Assembly (NCBI RefSeq): GCF_000423645.1
Contig: NZ_AUIJ01000002.1
Coordinates: 62,001 to 126,000, forward strand
Length of the DNA stretch: 64,000 bases
Direction of reading: 5' to 3'
DNA from: Sediminimonas qiaohouensis DSM 21189
GTDB taxonomy: Bacteria > Pseudomonadota > Alphaproteobacteria > Rhodobacterales > Rhodobacteraceae
Shown here: positions 17,502 through 28,097 of the stretch, piece after piece
Layout of the letters: each line of letters opens with the position of its first letter
How positions within the stretch are numbered: the stretch's first letter is position 1
Position numbers and translations under genes: made by a program
The notes under the pieces: model-generated
What the model saw: only the letters and a program-made list of their open reading frames with translations
The model's database searches: none
What the model was told of the DNA's origin: nothing

Positions 17502-19364
17502 ATGTTACGCATTACCGATCTCAGCTTCTCGATGGAGGGCGCGCCGCTGTTCGACGGCGCCAGCGCAATCATTCCCACCGGCCACAAGGTGGGCGTGGTT
17601 GGCCGCAACGGCACCGGCAAGACCACCCTGTTCAAGTTGATCCGCGGCGAGCTGCACGCCGAAGGCGGCTCCATCACCCTGCCGCCCCGCGCCCGCATCG
17701 GCGGCGTCGCGCAGGAGGTGCCCGGCAACGAGGTGTCGCTGATCGATACCGTTCTGGCCGCCGATACCGAACGCGCCGCCCTGATGGCCGAGGCGGACAC
17801 CGCCACCGACGCCGCCCGCATCGCCGAGATCCAGACCCGCCTTGCCGATATCGATGCCTGGTCCGCCGAGGGCCGCGCCAGCGCGATCTTGCGCGGCCTG
17901 GGCTTTGACGCAGACGAACAGCGCATGCCATGCAGCGCCTTTTCGGGCGGCTGGCGGATGCGTGTCGCGCTGGCGGCTGTGCTGTTCGCGCAGCCCGATC
18001 TGCTGCTGCTGGACGAGCCGACCAACTACCTCGATCTGGAGGGCGCGCTGTGGCTGGAAAACTACCTGCAGCGTTACCCCCATACTGTGCTGATCGTCAG
18101 CCACGATCGCGGCCTTCTGAACCGGGCCGTCGGCGGCATCCTCCACCTGGAGAACCGCAAACTCACCTACTACACCGGCCCCTATGACCAGTTCGCCCGC
18201 CAACGCGCCGAGCAGCGCGCGATTCAGGCCGCCGCCGCGAAAAAGCAAGAGGCCCGCCGCGCGCACCTGCAAGGCTTCGTCGATCGCTTCCGCGCGCAGG
18301 CCAACAAGGCCAAACAGGCGCAAAGCCGGGTCAAGATGCTGGAAAAGATGGAAACCATCCGCGCGCCCGAGGATGCCGCGCGTACCGTTTTCACCTTCCC
18401 CGAGCCCGAGCAGCTTTCGCCGCCCATCCTGATGACCGAAGGGGTCAATGTCGGCTACGACGGCACCACCGTGCTGCGCAATCTCGACCTGCGCATCGAT
18501 CAGGACGACCGCATCGCGCTGTTGGGCAAGAACGGACAGGGCAAAACCACGCTGGCCAAGCTGCTGTCGGGGCGCCTGCCGCCGATGACCGGCAAGCTCC
18601 AGCATTCGGGCAAGCTGAGGATCGGGTTCTTCGCACAGCACCAGGTTGACGAGCTGCGCATCGAGGAAACGCCGCTGCAGCACCTGTTCCGCGAGTGCCC
18701 CGGCGAGGCGCAATCGAAACTGCGGGCGCGGCTGGCGGGCTTTGGCCTTGGCGCCGAGCAGGCGCAGACCCCGGTCGGCAACCTATCGGGCGGGCAAAAG
18801 GCGCGGCTGTCGCTGCTGCTGGCTACCCTGCCCGCGCCGCATCTGCTGATCCTGGACGAGCCGACCAACCACCTTGATATCGAAAGCCGCGAAGCGCTGG
18901 TCGAGGCGCTGACTGCCTATACCGGCGCGGTGATCCTGATCAGCCACGACATGCACTTGCTGTCGATGGTGGCCGACCGGCTGTGGCTGGTCAAGGACGG
19001 CACCGTGCGTCCCTATGACGACGATCTCGAGGCGTATCGCCGGATGCTGCTACAGGCCGACACCCCGGCCAAACCCGCCGCCGCGCGCAAGCCAGAGCAG
19101 CCCAAACGCGCCGGGCGCGACCAGATCCTCGCGCTGCGCGCGGAGCTGCGCAAATGCGAGGACCGGCTGGAGAAACTGGGCGAGATGAGCGAGAAGCTGG
19201 TGGCCAAGCTGGCCGATCCGGCGCTCTACGAGGAGGGGCGCTCGGACGAGGCGGCGGTATGGCAAAAGAAATACGCCGAACTGCGCGAGGCTCAAAGCCG
19301 CGCCGAGGATCTGTGGCTGCGCGCGCAGGACCGCCTGGAGCGCGCCGAGGGTCAGAACGCCTGA
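17502..19364 (+). CDS. ABC-F family ATPase (Uup/YheS-like)
   Basis: A 620-residue soluble protein with two ATP-binding cassettes and no membrane domain. Cassette 1: Walker [10 protein letters not shown], signature [12 protein letters not shown], Walker [13 protein letters not shown]. Cassette 2: Walker [10 protein letters not shown], signature [12 protein letters not shown], Walker [14 protein letters not shown] charged linker lies between them and a coiled-coil C-terminal tail from about residue 540. ABC-F proteins act on ribosomes, or in Uup's case on DNA or ribosome-linked processes. The start at 17502 (MLRITDLSF) matches the family; an ATG 36 bases upstream is less likely. Confidence 0.95.
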   Translation: MLRITDLSFSMEGAPLFDGASAIIPTGHKVGVVGRNGTGKTTLFKLIRGELHAEGGSITLPPRARIGGVAQEVPGNEVSLIDTVLAADTERAALMAEADTATDAARIAEIQTRLADIDAWSAEGRASAILRGLGFDADEQRMPCSAFSGGWRMRVALAAVLFAQPDLLLLDEPTNYLDLEGALWLENYLQRYPHTVLIVSHDRGLLNRAVGGILHLENRKLTYYTGPYDQFARQRAEQRAIQAAAAKKQEARRAHLQGFVDRFRAQANKAKQAQSRVKMLEKMETIRAPEDAARTVFTFPEPEQLSPPILMTEGVNVGYDGTTVLRNLDLRIDQDDRIALLGKNGQGKTTLAKLLSGRLPPMTGKLQHSGKLRIGFFAQHQVDELRIEETPLQHLFRECPGEAQSKLRARLAGFGLGAEQAQTPVGNLSGGQKARLSLLLATLPAPHLLILDEPTNHLDIESREALVEALTAYTGAVILISHDMHLLSMVADRLWLVKDGTVRPYDDDLEAYRRMLLQADTPAKPAAARKPEQPKRAGRDQILALRAELRKCEDRLEKLGEMSEKLVAKLADPALYEEGRSDEAAVWQKKYAELREAQSRAEDLWLRAQDRLERAEGQNA

Positions 19365-19437
19365 TCCCGCGCGGCGGTGGCTTTGACATGGGCCGCGCAT
19401 TCGGTACTAATGCGGCTCACGGATCGGAGCACGTGAC

Positions 19438-20052
19438 ATGGACAGCGCATTCCTGATTTCTGCTTTTGTCACGCTCTTCGTGATCATCGATCCCATTGGC
19501 CTGACCCCCATATTCGTCGCGCTGACCCAGGGCATGACCAGCCCACAGCGCCGCGCTATCGCGCTGCGCGCCTGCCTTGTCGGGGCGATCCTGCTGTGCC
19601 TGTTCGCCGCCTTCGGCGAGGCGGTTCTGGGCTTTGTCGGCATCTCGATGCCCGCGTTTCGCATCGCCGGGGGGATCTTGCTGTTCCTGACGGCGCTCGA
19701 CATGCTGTTCGAACGGCGCACCAAGCGGCGCGAGGACCAGGCCGAGGATGATACCCCCGACCCTTCGGTGTTTCCGCTGGCGATCCCGCTGATCGCTGGG
19801 CCGGGCGCGATTGCCTCGATGATCCTGCTGGCGGGGCAGCAGCCGGGGCTGGCGGGGCTGGCTATCGTGATCGGCGTGATGCTGGCGGTGGTGGCGATGC
19901 TGTTCGTGATGTTCCTCGCCGCCGGCCTTGTCGAACGTGCCCTCGGGCGGACCGGCACCAACGTGATCACGCGGCTTTTGGGCATGCTTCTGGCGGCACT
20001 GTCGGTGCAATTCGTGCTGGACGGGCTGCGCGCCTTCGGCTTTGCCGGTTGA
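19438..20052 (+). CDS. MarC family integral membrane protein
   Basis: A 204-residue protein with about six membrane segments, the family opening (FVIIDPIGLTPIFVALT) and the central IPLIAGPGAIASMILL block. MarC proteins were once thought to be antibiotic-resistance factors but their transport function is not established. It starts 74 bases after the ABC-F gene on the same strand. Confidence 0.92.
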   Translation: MDSAFLISAFVTLFVIIDPIGLTPIFVALTQGMTSPQRRAIALRACLVGAILLCLFAAFGEAVLGFVGISMPAFRIAGGILLFLTALDMLFERRTKRREDQAEDDTPDPSVFPLAIPLIAGPGAIASMILLAGQQPGLAGLAIVIGVMLAVVAMLFVMFLAAGLVERALGRTGTNVITRLLGMLLAALSVQFVLDGLRAFGFAG

Positions 20053-20108
20053 AATCGCGCCCGCCCGCGCCGATCTAATCACCAACAGCAATCAGGACCC
20101 CCGCCACG

Positions 20109-20684
20109 ATGTCCGATCTTCCCAACCTGATCTACCTTGGTGCGCTGCTGGCGTTCATTGGCTTGTGGTTTGTCACGCAAAACCGCCTGTCGCTGGGCAA
20201 GACCCTGCAATACGCGCTTAGCTGGGCGTTGATCTTTGCCGCCGCCATCGCGGTTGTAGGGCTGTGGGGGGATCTGCGCCAAGTCGTGCGCCCCACCCAA
20301 TCGGTCGATACTCGCGCCGGCAAGGTGGAACTGCCCCGCGCCCCCGACGGGCATTATTACGTCACCGCCGACGTCAACGGCGTGCCGATCCGCTTTGTCG
20401 TGGACACCGGCGCGACCGATCTGGTGCTAAGCCGCGAAGACGCGGAAAAGGTCGGCATCAACGCCGCCGACATGGCCTTCTACGGGCGCGCCCAAACCGC
20501 CAACGGCACCGTACGTACCGCGCCCGTTCAGCTCGACAGCCTGTCCATCGGCCCGATCCGGGACACCAACCTGCGCGCCTGGGTGACCGAGGGTGAGATG
20601 TCGGGCTCGCTCATGGGAATGAGCTACCTGCAGCGCTATTCCAAGATCGAGATCGCCGACGGCGCATTGGTGCTAACGCGCTAG
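20109..20684 (+). CDS. Membrane-anchored retropepsin-like aspartic protease (TIGR02281)
   Basis: A 191-residue protein with two N-terminal membrane segments (about 6-24 and 34-53) and a clan AA aspartic protease domain at about 75-190. The catalytic motif is VVDTGATDLVLS with D99. A single DTG motif means it would act as a dimer, as retroviral proteases do. Its substrate is unknown. It lies 57 bases after marC and may share its transcript. The 206-bp spacer to the convergent chi gene holds a short CACGCC/GGCGTG hairpin at 20778-20792. Confidence 0.88.
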   Translation: MSDLPNLIYLGALLAFIGLWFVTQNRLSLGKTLQYALSWALIFAAAIAVVGLWGDLRQVVRPTQSVDTRAGKVELPRAPDGHYYVTADVNGVPIRFVVDTGATDLVLSREDAEKVGINAADMAFYGRAQTANGTVRTAPVQLDSLSIGPIRDTNLRAWVTEGEMSGSLMGMSYLQRYSKIEIADGALVLTR

Positions 20685-20890
20685 CGGTACGGATTCAAAC
20701 CGCGCGGAATCTAGGCCGCAGGCCTTCGCGCATCGCCGGACCGCCCGACGCCCCAAAGGGGCGCCGCCCAACAGCGGCACGCCTCCGGCGTGACGGCACG
20801 GCGATGCGCTCCCTCAGCCGGTCACCCGACGACTACAACCGGTAAGTCATGCCCCGGCCCCCAGCCCCGCGCAAGGCACAATGCCACACA

Positions 20891-21355
20891 CTACCGCTCC
20901 GCCTTCTTCTCCCACTTGCCCCCGTCCTCGGCCCAGTATTGCGCCGCGCAGCCCGCGCTTGTCAGTTCCTTCCACTGCGCCCGCGCGCGGTCCAGCGCCT
21001 GCGCATCGTTGCCGTCGAACAGAACGCAAACCCGCTGCATGCGCTCCACCTCCTCGGGCGTGACCGGCGCGCCGTCCACCGCCATCAGGCAGGCGGCATC
21101 ATTGGCCGCCGCCCCCGGTGCATCGGCACACAGCAGCACCGGCTGATCGGCATCATGCGCGCCGCCGACCACGCCGTGCGGCAAGAACCCCTCCTCGGGC
21201 ACCAGCCACAGCTTCTGATCCAGCCACTCGATTCGTCCCGGATCGCTGCCGCGCACCAGAACCCGCCAGCCGGCCCCGCGCGCCTTGGACAGCAACATCG
21301 GCAAGGTCACCTCAAGAGGTGCGCGCGTCAGATGATAGAAATACGCCGCTCCCAT
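20891..21355 (-). CDS. holC: DNA polymerase III subunit chi
   Basis: A 154-residue HolC. The N-terminal block YFYHLTRAPLEVTLPMLLSKA and the DNDAQALDRARAQWKEL-like C-terminal block (here DGNDAQALDRARAQWKEL) are typical, with GFLPHG in the middle. Chi links the clamp loader to single-strand DNA-binding protein at the replication fork. The start is set at MGAAYF because similarity begins there. It is divergent from lptF. Confidence 0.92.
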   Translation of the reverse strand: MGAAYFYHLTRAPLEVTLPMLLSKARGAGWRVLVRGSDPGRIEWLDQKLWLVPEEGFLPHGVVGGAHDADQPVLLCADAPGAAANDAACLMAVDGAPVTPEEVERMQRVCVLFDGNDAQALDRARAQWKELTSAGCAAQYWAEDGGKWEKKAER

Positions 21356-21474
21356 GCGTCCCCCTTCGTGTGCCCTGCCCGGCGCCGCCTGGCCCCGCCA
21401 AACCCAGATAGCAGTTTTCCCCCGTGCCGACATCCTGTAACATGCCGCCAATGGATTAACGCCGTTGGGGGCCT

Positions 21475-22611
21475 GTGCGCGTGACCAGATTCGACAGATA
21501 TGTCCTGTCACAACTTATGGTGCTGTTCGGGTTCTTCGCACTAATACTTGTGTCGATTTACTGGATCAACCGGGCGGTTCTTCTGTTCGATAAGATGATT
21601 GGCGACGGGCAATCCACTGCGGTTGTTGTGGAACTGACCCTTCTGACCCTGCCCCGCGTGATTGCCCTGATGCTGCCGATGGCGGCCTTCGCCGCCGCCG
21701 TTTACGTGACCAACCGGATGAGCAGCGAGAGCGAGCTGGTCGTGATGCAGGCCTCGGGCTTCTCGCCGTTCCGAATCGCTCGGCCGGTCCTTGTTTTCGG
21801 GCTGATCGTGGCGCTTATGTCCGGCCTGCTGGGGCATTTCCTGGTGCCCGCCAGCACCGAGCGAATGCGCGAACGCCAGGCCGAGATATCCAGCAACATC
21901 ACTGCCAAGCTGCTGAGCGAGGGCACCTTTCTGCACCCCACCAACGGCGTGACCTTCTACATCCGAAAAATCACCCAGGATGGCGCCCTGCAGGATGTGT
22001 TCCTGTCCGATCGCCGCGATCCCGAGATCACCATGACCTACACCGCCGCGCAGGCCTACCTGACCCGCGACGGCAGCAGCACCGACCTGGTGATGATCGA
22101 AGGACTGTCGCAGGGCTACGTGCCCGAGGACGGAAGGCTCTTCACCACCCATTTCACCGATTTCGGCTACGATATCAGCGCGGTGGTCAATACAGACGTC
22201 AGCCGCGGCAACAACGTGGAATTCCTGACCACACCGCAATTGATGCGAAACCCGAAGAAGGTGATGCGCACCACCGGCGTCAGCCCCGGCGCCTACGCCA
22301 TCGAGTTGCATGACCGCTTCAACCAGTCGCTGATCGGTGTCGCAGCCGCGCTGATCGGGTTCTCCACGCTTCTGGTCGGGGGCTTCTCGCGCTTTGGCGT
22401 GTGGCGGCAGATCATTGGCGCGATTGGCCTGCTCGTGGTCATCAAGATGATCGAAAGCGCCGTCGCAGAGCCGGTGTTGCGCAACGCCGCGCTCTGGCCG
22501 CTTGTCTACCTGCCCTCGGTCTCGGGCTTCGCCATTGCCACGGGCCTTCTGCTTTGGGTCCGCAGGCCGCGCAGACGCCGCCGCGCCGTGATCCAGGAGG
22601 CGCCGGCATGA
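21475..22611 (+). CDS. lptF: LPS export permease LptF
   Basis: A 378-residue inner-membrane permease subunit of the LptB2FG transporter, which extracts lipopolysaccharide from the inner membrane. Three membrane segments at each end flank a periplasmic beta-jellyroll (about 125-275). The N-terminus (RFDRYVLSQLMVLFGFFALILVSIYWI) and ELVVMQASGFSPFRIARPVL coupling-helix region are characteristic. It starts with GTG at 21475; a second GTG lies six bases later. It is the first gene of a tightly packed operon with lptG, lptD, surA, pdxA and ksgA. Confidence 0.96.
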   Translation: MRVTRFDRYVLSQLMVLFGFFALILVSIYWINRAVLLFDKMIGDGQSTAVVVELTLLTLPRVIALMLPMAAFAAAVYVTNRMSSESELVVMQASGFSPFRIARPVLVFGLIVALMSGLLGHFLVPASTERMRERQAEISSNITAKLLSEGTFLHPTNGVTFYIRKITQDGALQDVFLSDRRDPEITMTYTAAQAYLTRDGSSTDLVMIEGLSQGYVPEDGRLFTTHFTDFGYDISAVVNTDVSRGNNVEFLTTPQLMRNPKKVMRTTGVSPGAYAIELHDRFNQSLIGVAAALIGFSTLLVGGFSRFGVWRQIIGAIGLLVVIKMIESAVAEPVLRNAALWPLVYLPSVSGFAIATGLLLWVRRPRRRRRAVIQEAPA

Positions 22612-23705
22612 TACTCCACCGCTACTTCGCGACCAAGTTCCTGTTGATTTATATGTCGATCCTCGCGGTGTTTTTCGTGCTGCTCACGATGGTGGACCTG
22701 ATCGAACAGGTGCAGCGTTATTCCACCCGCGACCTGGCGTTTTTCGACCTGTTCAAGCTGACGCTGCTCAACGTGCCCGAAGGGCTTTATAACATCATGC
22801 CGTTGGTCATGATCCTGTCGACGGTGACGCTGTTCCTGGGGCTTGCGCGCAGCAGTGAGCTGGTGGTCACCCGCGCAGCCGGCCGCTCGGCCCTGAGCAG
22901 CTTGATGGCGCCGCTGGTGGTGGCCTGCGCCATCGGGGTGCTGGCGGTGGCCATGCTCAACCCGATCGTCGCCGCCACGACCAAGCGCTATCACACCCTG
23001 TCGACAACCTATCGAACCGGAAGCACGGACGTACTGTCGATCTCGGCCGAGGGCCTGTGGCTGCGCCAGGGCGGCCCCGAGGGACAGACGGTGATCCGCG
23101 CCACCCGGGCCAATCCGAACGGAACCGTATTGTTTGATGTCACCTTCATCAGCTACGCCGCCGATGACGGCCCCAACCGTCGCATCCACGCCAAGTCGGC
23201 GCAATTGCGCGACGGGGAATGGCAGTTGCAGGGCGCGCGTGTCTGGCCCCTGGGCTCCGGCGTCAACCCGCAAGAAGGCGTCCTTGACCGCCAAGACATG
23301 GTGCTACCATCCACCCTCACGCAAGAGAGGATACAGGACAGCTTCGGCAACCCCAACTCGGTGCATTTCTGGGATCTGCCCACCTATATCCAGCAGCTTC
23401 GCGCCGCCGGGTTTTCGGCCCGCCGTCATGCCGTCTGGTATCATATGGAAATGGCCAGGCCGCTGTTCCTGATGGCGATGGTCCTGATTTCCGCGGCCTT
23501 CACCATGCGCCACGTGCGCTTTGCGCGCAGCAGTATTTCGGTCCTCGCGGCAATATTGCTGGGCTTCGGGCTTTATTACATCCGAAATTTCGCGCAGGTT
23601 CTGGGAGAGAACGGCCAGATTCCCGTTGTTCTTGCTGCCTGGGCGCCGCCTGTCGCGTCGATCTTTCTGGCAACGGGGCTGGTGCTGCACATGGAGGACG
23701 GATGA
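22608..23705 (+). CDS. lptG: LPS export permease LptG
   Basis: A 365-residue partner of LptF with the same fold: membrane segments near 10-30, 55-78 and 98-118, a periplasmic jellyroll, then three more segments from about 275. ELVVTRAAGRSALSSLMAPL is the coupling-helix region that contacts the ATPase LptB. Its ATG overlaps the lptF stop in an ATGA junction, and GGAGG lies upstream. No lptB is in the window; in alphaproteobacteria it usually lies elsewhere. Confidence 0.96.
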   Translation: MILHRYFATKFLLIYMSILAVFFVLLTMVDLIEQVQRYSTRDLAFFDLFKLTLLNVPEGLYNIMPLVMILSTVTLFLGLARSSELVVTRAAGRSALSSLMAPLVVACAIGVLAVAMLNPIVAATTKRYHTLSTTYRTGSTDVLSISAEGLWLRQGGPEGQTVIRATRANPNGTVLFDVTFISYAADDGPNRRIHAKSAQLRDGEWQLQGARVWPLGSGVNPQEGVLDRQDMVLPSTLTQERIQDSFGNPNSVHFWDLPTYIQQLRAAGFSARRHAVWYHMEMARPLFLMAMVLISAAFTMRHVRFARSSISVLAAILLGFGLYYIRNFAQVLGENGQIPVVLAAWAPPVASIFLATGLVLHMEDG

Positions 23706-25870
23706 TGCGCGCGCGCTGGCGCAGCTTTGGCTTGGTACTGGGGGCGCTTTTCCTGCTCGCGGCCCCCCTGTCGGCGCAAGACACGCCGCGCGACCCTGCT
23801 GCCGCCCCGACCGGCGCCGCGCCCGCCATGCTGGTCGCCGACCGCCTGTCGGTCAGTGGCCGCACCCGCCTGATCGCCGAGGGCCATGTCGAGGTGATCC
23901 AGGGCACGACCCGCCTGCGCGCGCAGCGCATCGTATACGACCGGCAGGGCGACACGCTGGAGCTGACCGGTCCGATCATCATAGATGATGGCGAAGACAC
24001 CCGTATCCTGGCCGATTCGGGAGAGCTGAGCACCGATCTTGAGCGCGGCCTTCTGCGCGGCGCGCGCCTGGTGCTGGATCAGCGCGTGCAACTGGCCGCC
24101 AACCAGATCGACCGCGTCGGCGGCCGCTATACCCAGCTCTACAAGGTCGCCGCCACATCCTGCCGGATCTGCGCCTCGGATACGCCGCCGCTCTGGCAAA
24201 TCAGGGCCAAGCGCGTCGTCCACGACAAGGAGGGCAAGCAGCTTTATTTCGATCAGGCGCAAGTTCGCGTTCTGGACGTGCCAATTTTGTGGGTGCCGCG
24301 CCTGCGCCTGCCGGACCCGACACAAACCCGCGCCACCGGCTTTCTCATCCCGTCGCTGTACCAGAACTCGCAATTGGGCCTTGGGGCGCGCGTGCCCTAT
24401 TTCATCCGAATCGGCGATCACCGCGACCTCACGCTGACCCCCTACATCGCCGAGCATACCAACACGCTGGAATGGCGTTATCGCCAAGCCTACCGAAATG
24501 GCCGGATCGAATTCAAAGGCGCGGTCTCGGACGACACGTTGGGGACATCGGGCCTGCGCGGTTACCTCTTTGGCAAGGGCCGGTTCAAGCTGCGCAACGA
24601 TTTCCGCCTGAGCTTCGATATCAAGGCAACAAGCGATCGCGCCTACCTTCTGGAATACGACTATTCCGGACAGGACCGCCTGCGCAGCGGCATCGACCTG
24701 ACACGCGTGCGCCGCAACGAATATATCAGCGGCGAGTTAAGCCACTATAAAACTCTGCGCGCGGGCGAGGTAAGCGCCACCCTGCCCACGATGGTAGGCA
24801 GCGCCACCTATGAAAAGCGCCTGTTCCCGAGTCGCGTCGGCGGGCAGCTTACGCTGTCGATGGACCTGCTCGCGCATGGGCGCTCGTCCTCCCTGCCGAC
24901 GGTCGGCCGCGACGTTGCCCGCACCGAGGTGGCCGCCGATTGGCGCCGGACCTGGACACTCCCGGGCGGCCTGCGCGCGGGGCTGCAAACCGGCATCGCC
25001 TTCGACGGCTTCGACATCCGGCAAGACCCGGCAACCCAAGGCACGCACGGTCAGGTCACGCCGCATGCCGCCGTGACCCTGCGCTGGCCATTGAAGAAAA
25101 CCACGCCCGGCGGCGTGACACACCTGCTGCAACCGCTGGCGATGATCGGCTGGACCGGGGGCAACCGCCTCAACGTGCCCAACGACGAAAGCACCCGCGT
25201 CGAGTTTGACGAGGGCAACCTCCTGTCGCTGTCGCATTTCCCCGCCGCCGATAGGCGCGAGCGCGGCAGAACCGCCGCCATCGGGATCAACTGGAACCGG
25301 CAAGGCGCCGGCGGCTGGAACGCCGACCTGACGCTGGGTCAGGTCTTTTTCGAGAAGGCGCAGCCGGATTTCACCCGAAGCTCGGGATTGCAGGGCACGG
25401 AATCCGATTTCCTCGTGGCCGCGCAGATCGATTCGCCCGCCGGGCTGGGCCTCAACGCGCGGGGCCTGTTTGACGCCGACACCCTTACGCTCGACAAGGC
25501 CGAGGCCCGCGCGGCGTGGAACAACAACGGCCTCTCGGTCGGGTCCTCGTATATCTGGCTGACGCAGGATTTGGACGAAAACCGCTTGGCGGACCAATCC
25601 GAATGGGCGATCGATGGCTCGTACCGCATGTCGCGCCACTGGACGGGGCGCGCCGACTGGCGTTATGATCTGGCCAACGATCAGGCCTCCCGCGCCGGCG
25701 TGGCCTTTGAATACCGCAACGAATGCGTCAACATCGAGGTGTCGGTCTCGCGCCGGTTCACATCTTCGACGATCGTCGCACCGTCTACGAATTTCGGCTT
25801 TACCGTCGGGTTGAGTGGGTTTAGCGCAAGCTCCATCGATGATAGTTATGCGCGAACATGCAGGAAATGA
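23702..25870 (+). CDS. lptD: LPS-assembly outer-membrane protein LptD
   Basis: A 722-residue outer-membrane protein that inserts LPS into the outer leaflet. A signal peptide (about 1-25) is followed by an OstA/jellyroll N-terminal domain (about 45-150) and a C-terminal beta-barrel. Four cysteines remain in the mature protein (C154, C157, C675, C720), enough for two disulfides between the jellyroll side and the barrel end as in the E. coli protein, but with a different spacing. Its start overlaps the lptG stop by four bases. The chaperone SurA, which helps fold such barrels, is the next gene. Confidence 0.95.
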   Translation: MMRARWRSFGLVLGALFLLAAPLSAQDTPRDPAAAPTGAAPAMLVADRLSVSGRTRLIAEGHVEVIQGTTRLRAQRIVYDRQGDTLELTGPIIIDDGEDTRILADSGELSTDLERGLLRGARLVLDQRVQLAANQIDRVGGRYTQLYKVAATSCRICASDTPPLWQIRAKRVVHDKEGKQLYFDQAQVRVLDVPILWVPRLRLPDPTQTRATGFLIPSLYQNSQLGLGARVPYFIRIGDHRDLTLTPYIAEHTNTLEWRYRQAYRNGRIEFKGAVSDDTLGTSGLRGYLFGKGRFKLRNDFRLSFDIKATSDRAYLLEYDYSGQDRLRSGIDLTRVRRNEYISGELSHYKTLRAGEVSATLPTMVGSATYEKRLFPSRVGGQLTLSMDLLAHGRSSSLPTVGRDVARTEVAADWRRTWTLPGGLRAGLQTGIAFDGFDIRQDPATQGTHGQVTPHAAVTLRWPLKKTTPGGVTHLLQPLAMIGWTGGNRLNVPNDESTRVEFDEGNLLSLSHFPAADRRERGRTAAIGINWNRQGAGGWNADLTLGQVFFEKAQPDFTRSSGLQGTESDFLVAAQIDSPAGLGLNARGLFDADTLTLDKAEARAAWNNNGLSVGSSYIWLTQDLDENRLADQSEWAIDGSYRMSRHWTGRADWRYDLANDQASRAGVAFEYRNECVNIEVSVSRRFTSSTIVAPSTNFGFTVGLSGFSASSIDDSYARTCRK

Positions 25871-25875
25871 GCATC

Positions 25876-27108
25876 ATGAATTACGCAAAGCGACTGTTGA
25901 CCCTCGCCGTGCTTGTGGTCAGCGGGATCGCCGCCGCCCCGGCGGGTACCGCCGCACAGGGGCTGTTCGATCCGGTCATCACGGTCAATGATTCCGTCAT
26001 CACGCGCTATGAGCTGAAGCAGCGCACACGCCTTCTGTCGGTGCTCAACGCGCCGGGCGATCCGGCCAAGCTCGCGCGCGAGCAACTGATCGAGGAACGG
26101 CTCAAGATGGGCGCCGCCGAGCAAAGCGGACTTGAGCTGTCCGAAGAGGGTGTGCAGGCCGGCCTGAAAGAATTCGCCGGCCGCGGGAACATGGAGCCGG
26201 ACGAATTTATCGCGGCGATGAAGCGCGAAGGCGTGGCCGAACAGACCGTGCGCGATTTCGTCACCGTCGGCGTGACATGGCGGCAGCTCATCGCGGCGCG
26301 CTTCGGCCCCCGTGTCCAGATCACCGAGGCGGACGTCGACAAGGCCCTCAACGCCGTCACCGGCGGCAGCTCCGTGCGCGTTCTGCTCTCCGAGATCATC
26401 ATGCCCGCCCCGCCGCAACAGGCCAACGAAGTGCAAGCCCGCGCCGCGCAGCTCAGCCAGATCAACAGCGTCGCGGAGTTCTCAGACGCCGCACGCAAAT
26501 ATTCCGCCGCCGAAACCGGCCGCAATGGCGGGCGGCTCGACTGGATGTCGATCACCAAGCTGCCCCCCGCCCTGCGCCCGCTGATCCTTTCGCTGGCCCC
26601 TGGCCAGGTCACCGATCCGGTCCCCCTCGACGGCGCCGTCGCCCTGTTCCAGATGCGCGACATTCAGGAGACCGGCGTCAAATCCCCCAACTACGCCGCG
26701 ATCGATTATGCCACCTACCTGATCCCCGGCGGCCGCACCGAGGACACGCTGCAACAGGCCGCCTCGATCACCGCGCGCGTCGATACCTGCGATGACCTCT
26801 ACGGCGTGGCCAAGGGCCAGCCGCCCGAGCGCCTGACCCGCGACGCCCGTAAACCCGGCGAGATCCCCAACGATATTGCCGTTGAGCTATCCAAGCTCGA
26901 CCCCGGCGAGGTGTCCACCACCCTGACGCGCACCTCCAGCGATGGCCAGGCGTTGATGCTGCTGATGCTGTGCGGCCGCACGCCCGTGTCGCAAGAGGAC
27001 GCCTCGCGCGAGGACATCAAGCAGCGCCTGCGCAGCGACCGGCTGGAATCCTTTGCCAACAGCTACCTCGAACAGCTCCGCGCCGACGCGCGCATCGTCG
27101 AGAAATGA
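25876..27108 (+). CDS. surA: Peptidylprolyl isomerase / chaperone SurA
   Basis: A periplasmic chaperone of about 410 residues that helps fold outer-membrane proteins. It has a signal peptide, a SurA N-terminal chaperone domain (ITVNDSVITRYELKQRTRLL), and a parvulin-type rotamase domain at about 165-270 (MPAPPQQ through LDWMSITKLPPALRPLILSLAPGQVTDPVPLDG). Only one parvulin domain is clear, where E. coli has two. Start at 25876 is preferred because AGGAA lies nine bases upstream; in-frame ATGs at 25858 and 25867 are also possible. Confidence 0.93.
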   Translation: MNYAKRLLTLAVLVVSGIAAAPAGTAAQGLFDPVITVNDSVITRYELKQRTRLLSVLNAPGDPAKLAREQLIEERLKMGAAEQSGLELSEEGVQAGLKEFAGRGNMEPDEFIAAMKREGVAEQTVRDFVTVGVTWRQLIAARFGPRVQITEADVDKALNAVTGGSSVRVLLSEIIMPAPPQQANEVQARAAQLSQINSVAEFSDAARKYSAAETGRNGGRLDWMSITKLPPALRPLILSLAPGQVTDPVPLDGAVALFQMRDIQETGVKSPNYAAIDYATYLIPGGRTEDTLQQAASITARVDTCDDLYGVAKGQPPERLTRDARKPGEIPNDIAVELSKLDPGEVSTTLTRTSSDGQALMLLMLCGRTPVSQEDASREDIKQRLRSDRLESFANSYLEQLRADARIVEK

Positions 27109-28097
27109 CACCGCCCATTGCGCTGAGCTGCGGCGAACCCGCCGGCGTCGGTCCGGAAATCGCGGCCCGCGCCTGGGCCGAGCTGCGCGGCGATCTGCCG
27201 TTTTTCTACATCGGCGACGCGCGCCACCTGCCCGCCGGTACGCCCCACGCCCTGATCGGCGATCCATCCGAGGCCCCCACTGCGGCTCGCCGCGCCCTGC
27301 CGGTGCTGCAACACGATTTCCCGCACCCCGCCCGCCCCGGGGATATCGACCCCGCCAACGCCCAGGCCGTGATCGACGTGATCACCCGCGCCGTGGAGTT
27401 GGTGCAATCGGGCACCGCGAGCGCCCTGTGCACTGCCCCGATCAATAAACAGGCCCTCAAGCAGGGCGCCGGCTTTGCCTACCCCGGCCATACCGAGTTT
27501 CTGGCCGCGCTGGCCGATGTCGATAGCGTTGTAATGATGCTCGCCTGCGAGGTGCTGCGGGTCGTCCCCGCCACCATCCACATCCCGCTTCGCGAGGTGC
27601 CCGCCGCCCTCAACGCCCAGGACCTGCGCGACACCATCCGCATCACCCACAGCGCCCTCAAGCGCGATTTCGGCATCACCAACCCGCGCATCGCCGTGGC
27701 CGGCCTCAATCCCCACGCCGGCGAAGGCGGCACCATGGGCCGCGAAGAGGTCGACCTGATCGCCCCGGTGCTCGACACGCTGCGCGACGAGGGGCTGACC
27801 ATCACCGGCCCCCTGCCCGCCGACACCATGTTCCACCCCGAGGCCCGCGCGCGCTATGACGCCGCCGTCGCCATGTACCACGATCAGGCCCTGATCCCGA
27901 TCAAGGCGCTGGATTTCGCGCGCGGCGTCAATGTCACCCTGGGCCTGCCCTTCGTGCGCACCTCGCCCGATCATGGCACCGCGCTGGACATCGCCGGGCA
28001 GGGCCGCGCCGACGCGCGCTCGCTGATCGAGGCGCTGAAACTGGCCGGTCGCATGGCCGTCGCCCGACAGCGTGCCCAGGCCCTGCCGCGCCCATGA
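27105..28097 (+). CDS. pdxA: 4-hydroxythreonine-4-phosphate dehydrogenase
   Basis: A 330-residue PdxA, which oxidises 4-phosphohydroxy-L-threonine in pyridoxal phosphate synthesis. [13 protein letters not shown], the [25 protein letters not shown] block, [10 protein letters not shown] and [14 protein letters not shown] hold the metal and substrate ligands. The ATGA overlap with surA and another with ksgA show tight operon packing. A plain lptFGD-surA-pdxA-ksgA order is common in alphaproteobacteria. Confidence 0.97.
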   Translation: MTPPIALSCGEPAGVGPEIAARAWAELRGDLPFFYIGDARHLPAGTPHALIGDPSEAPTAARRALPVLQHDFPHPARPGDIDPANAQAVIDVITRAVELVQSGTASALCTAPINKQALKQGAGFAYPGHTEFLAALADVDSVVMMLACEVLRVVPATIHIPLREVPAALNAQDLRDTIRITHSALKRDFGITNPRIAVAGLNPHAGEGGTMGREEVDLIAPVLDTLRDEGLTITGPLPADTMFHPEARARYDAAVAMYHDQALIPIKALDFARGVNVTLGLPFVRTSPDHGTALDIAGQGRADARSLIEALKLAGRMAVARQRAQALPRP

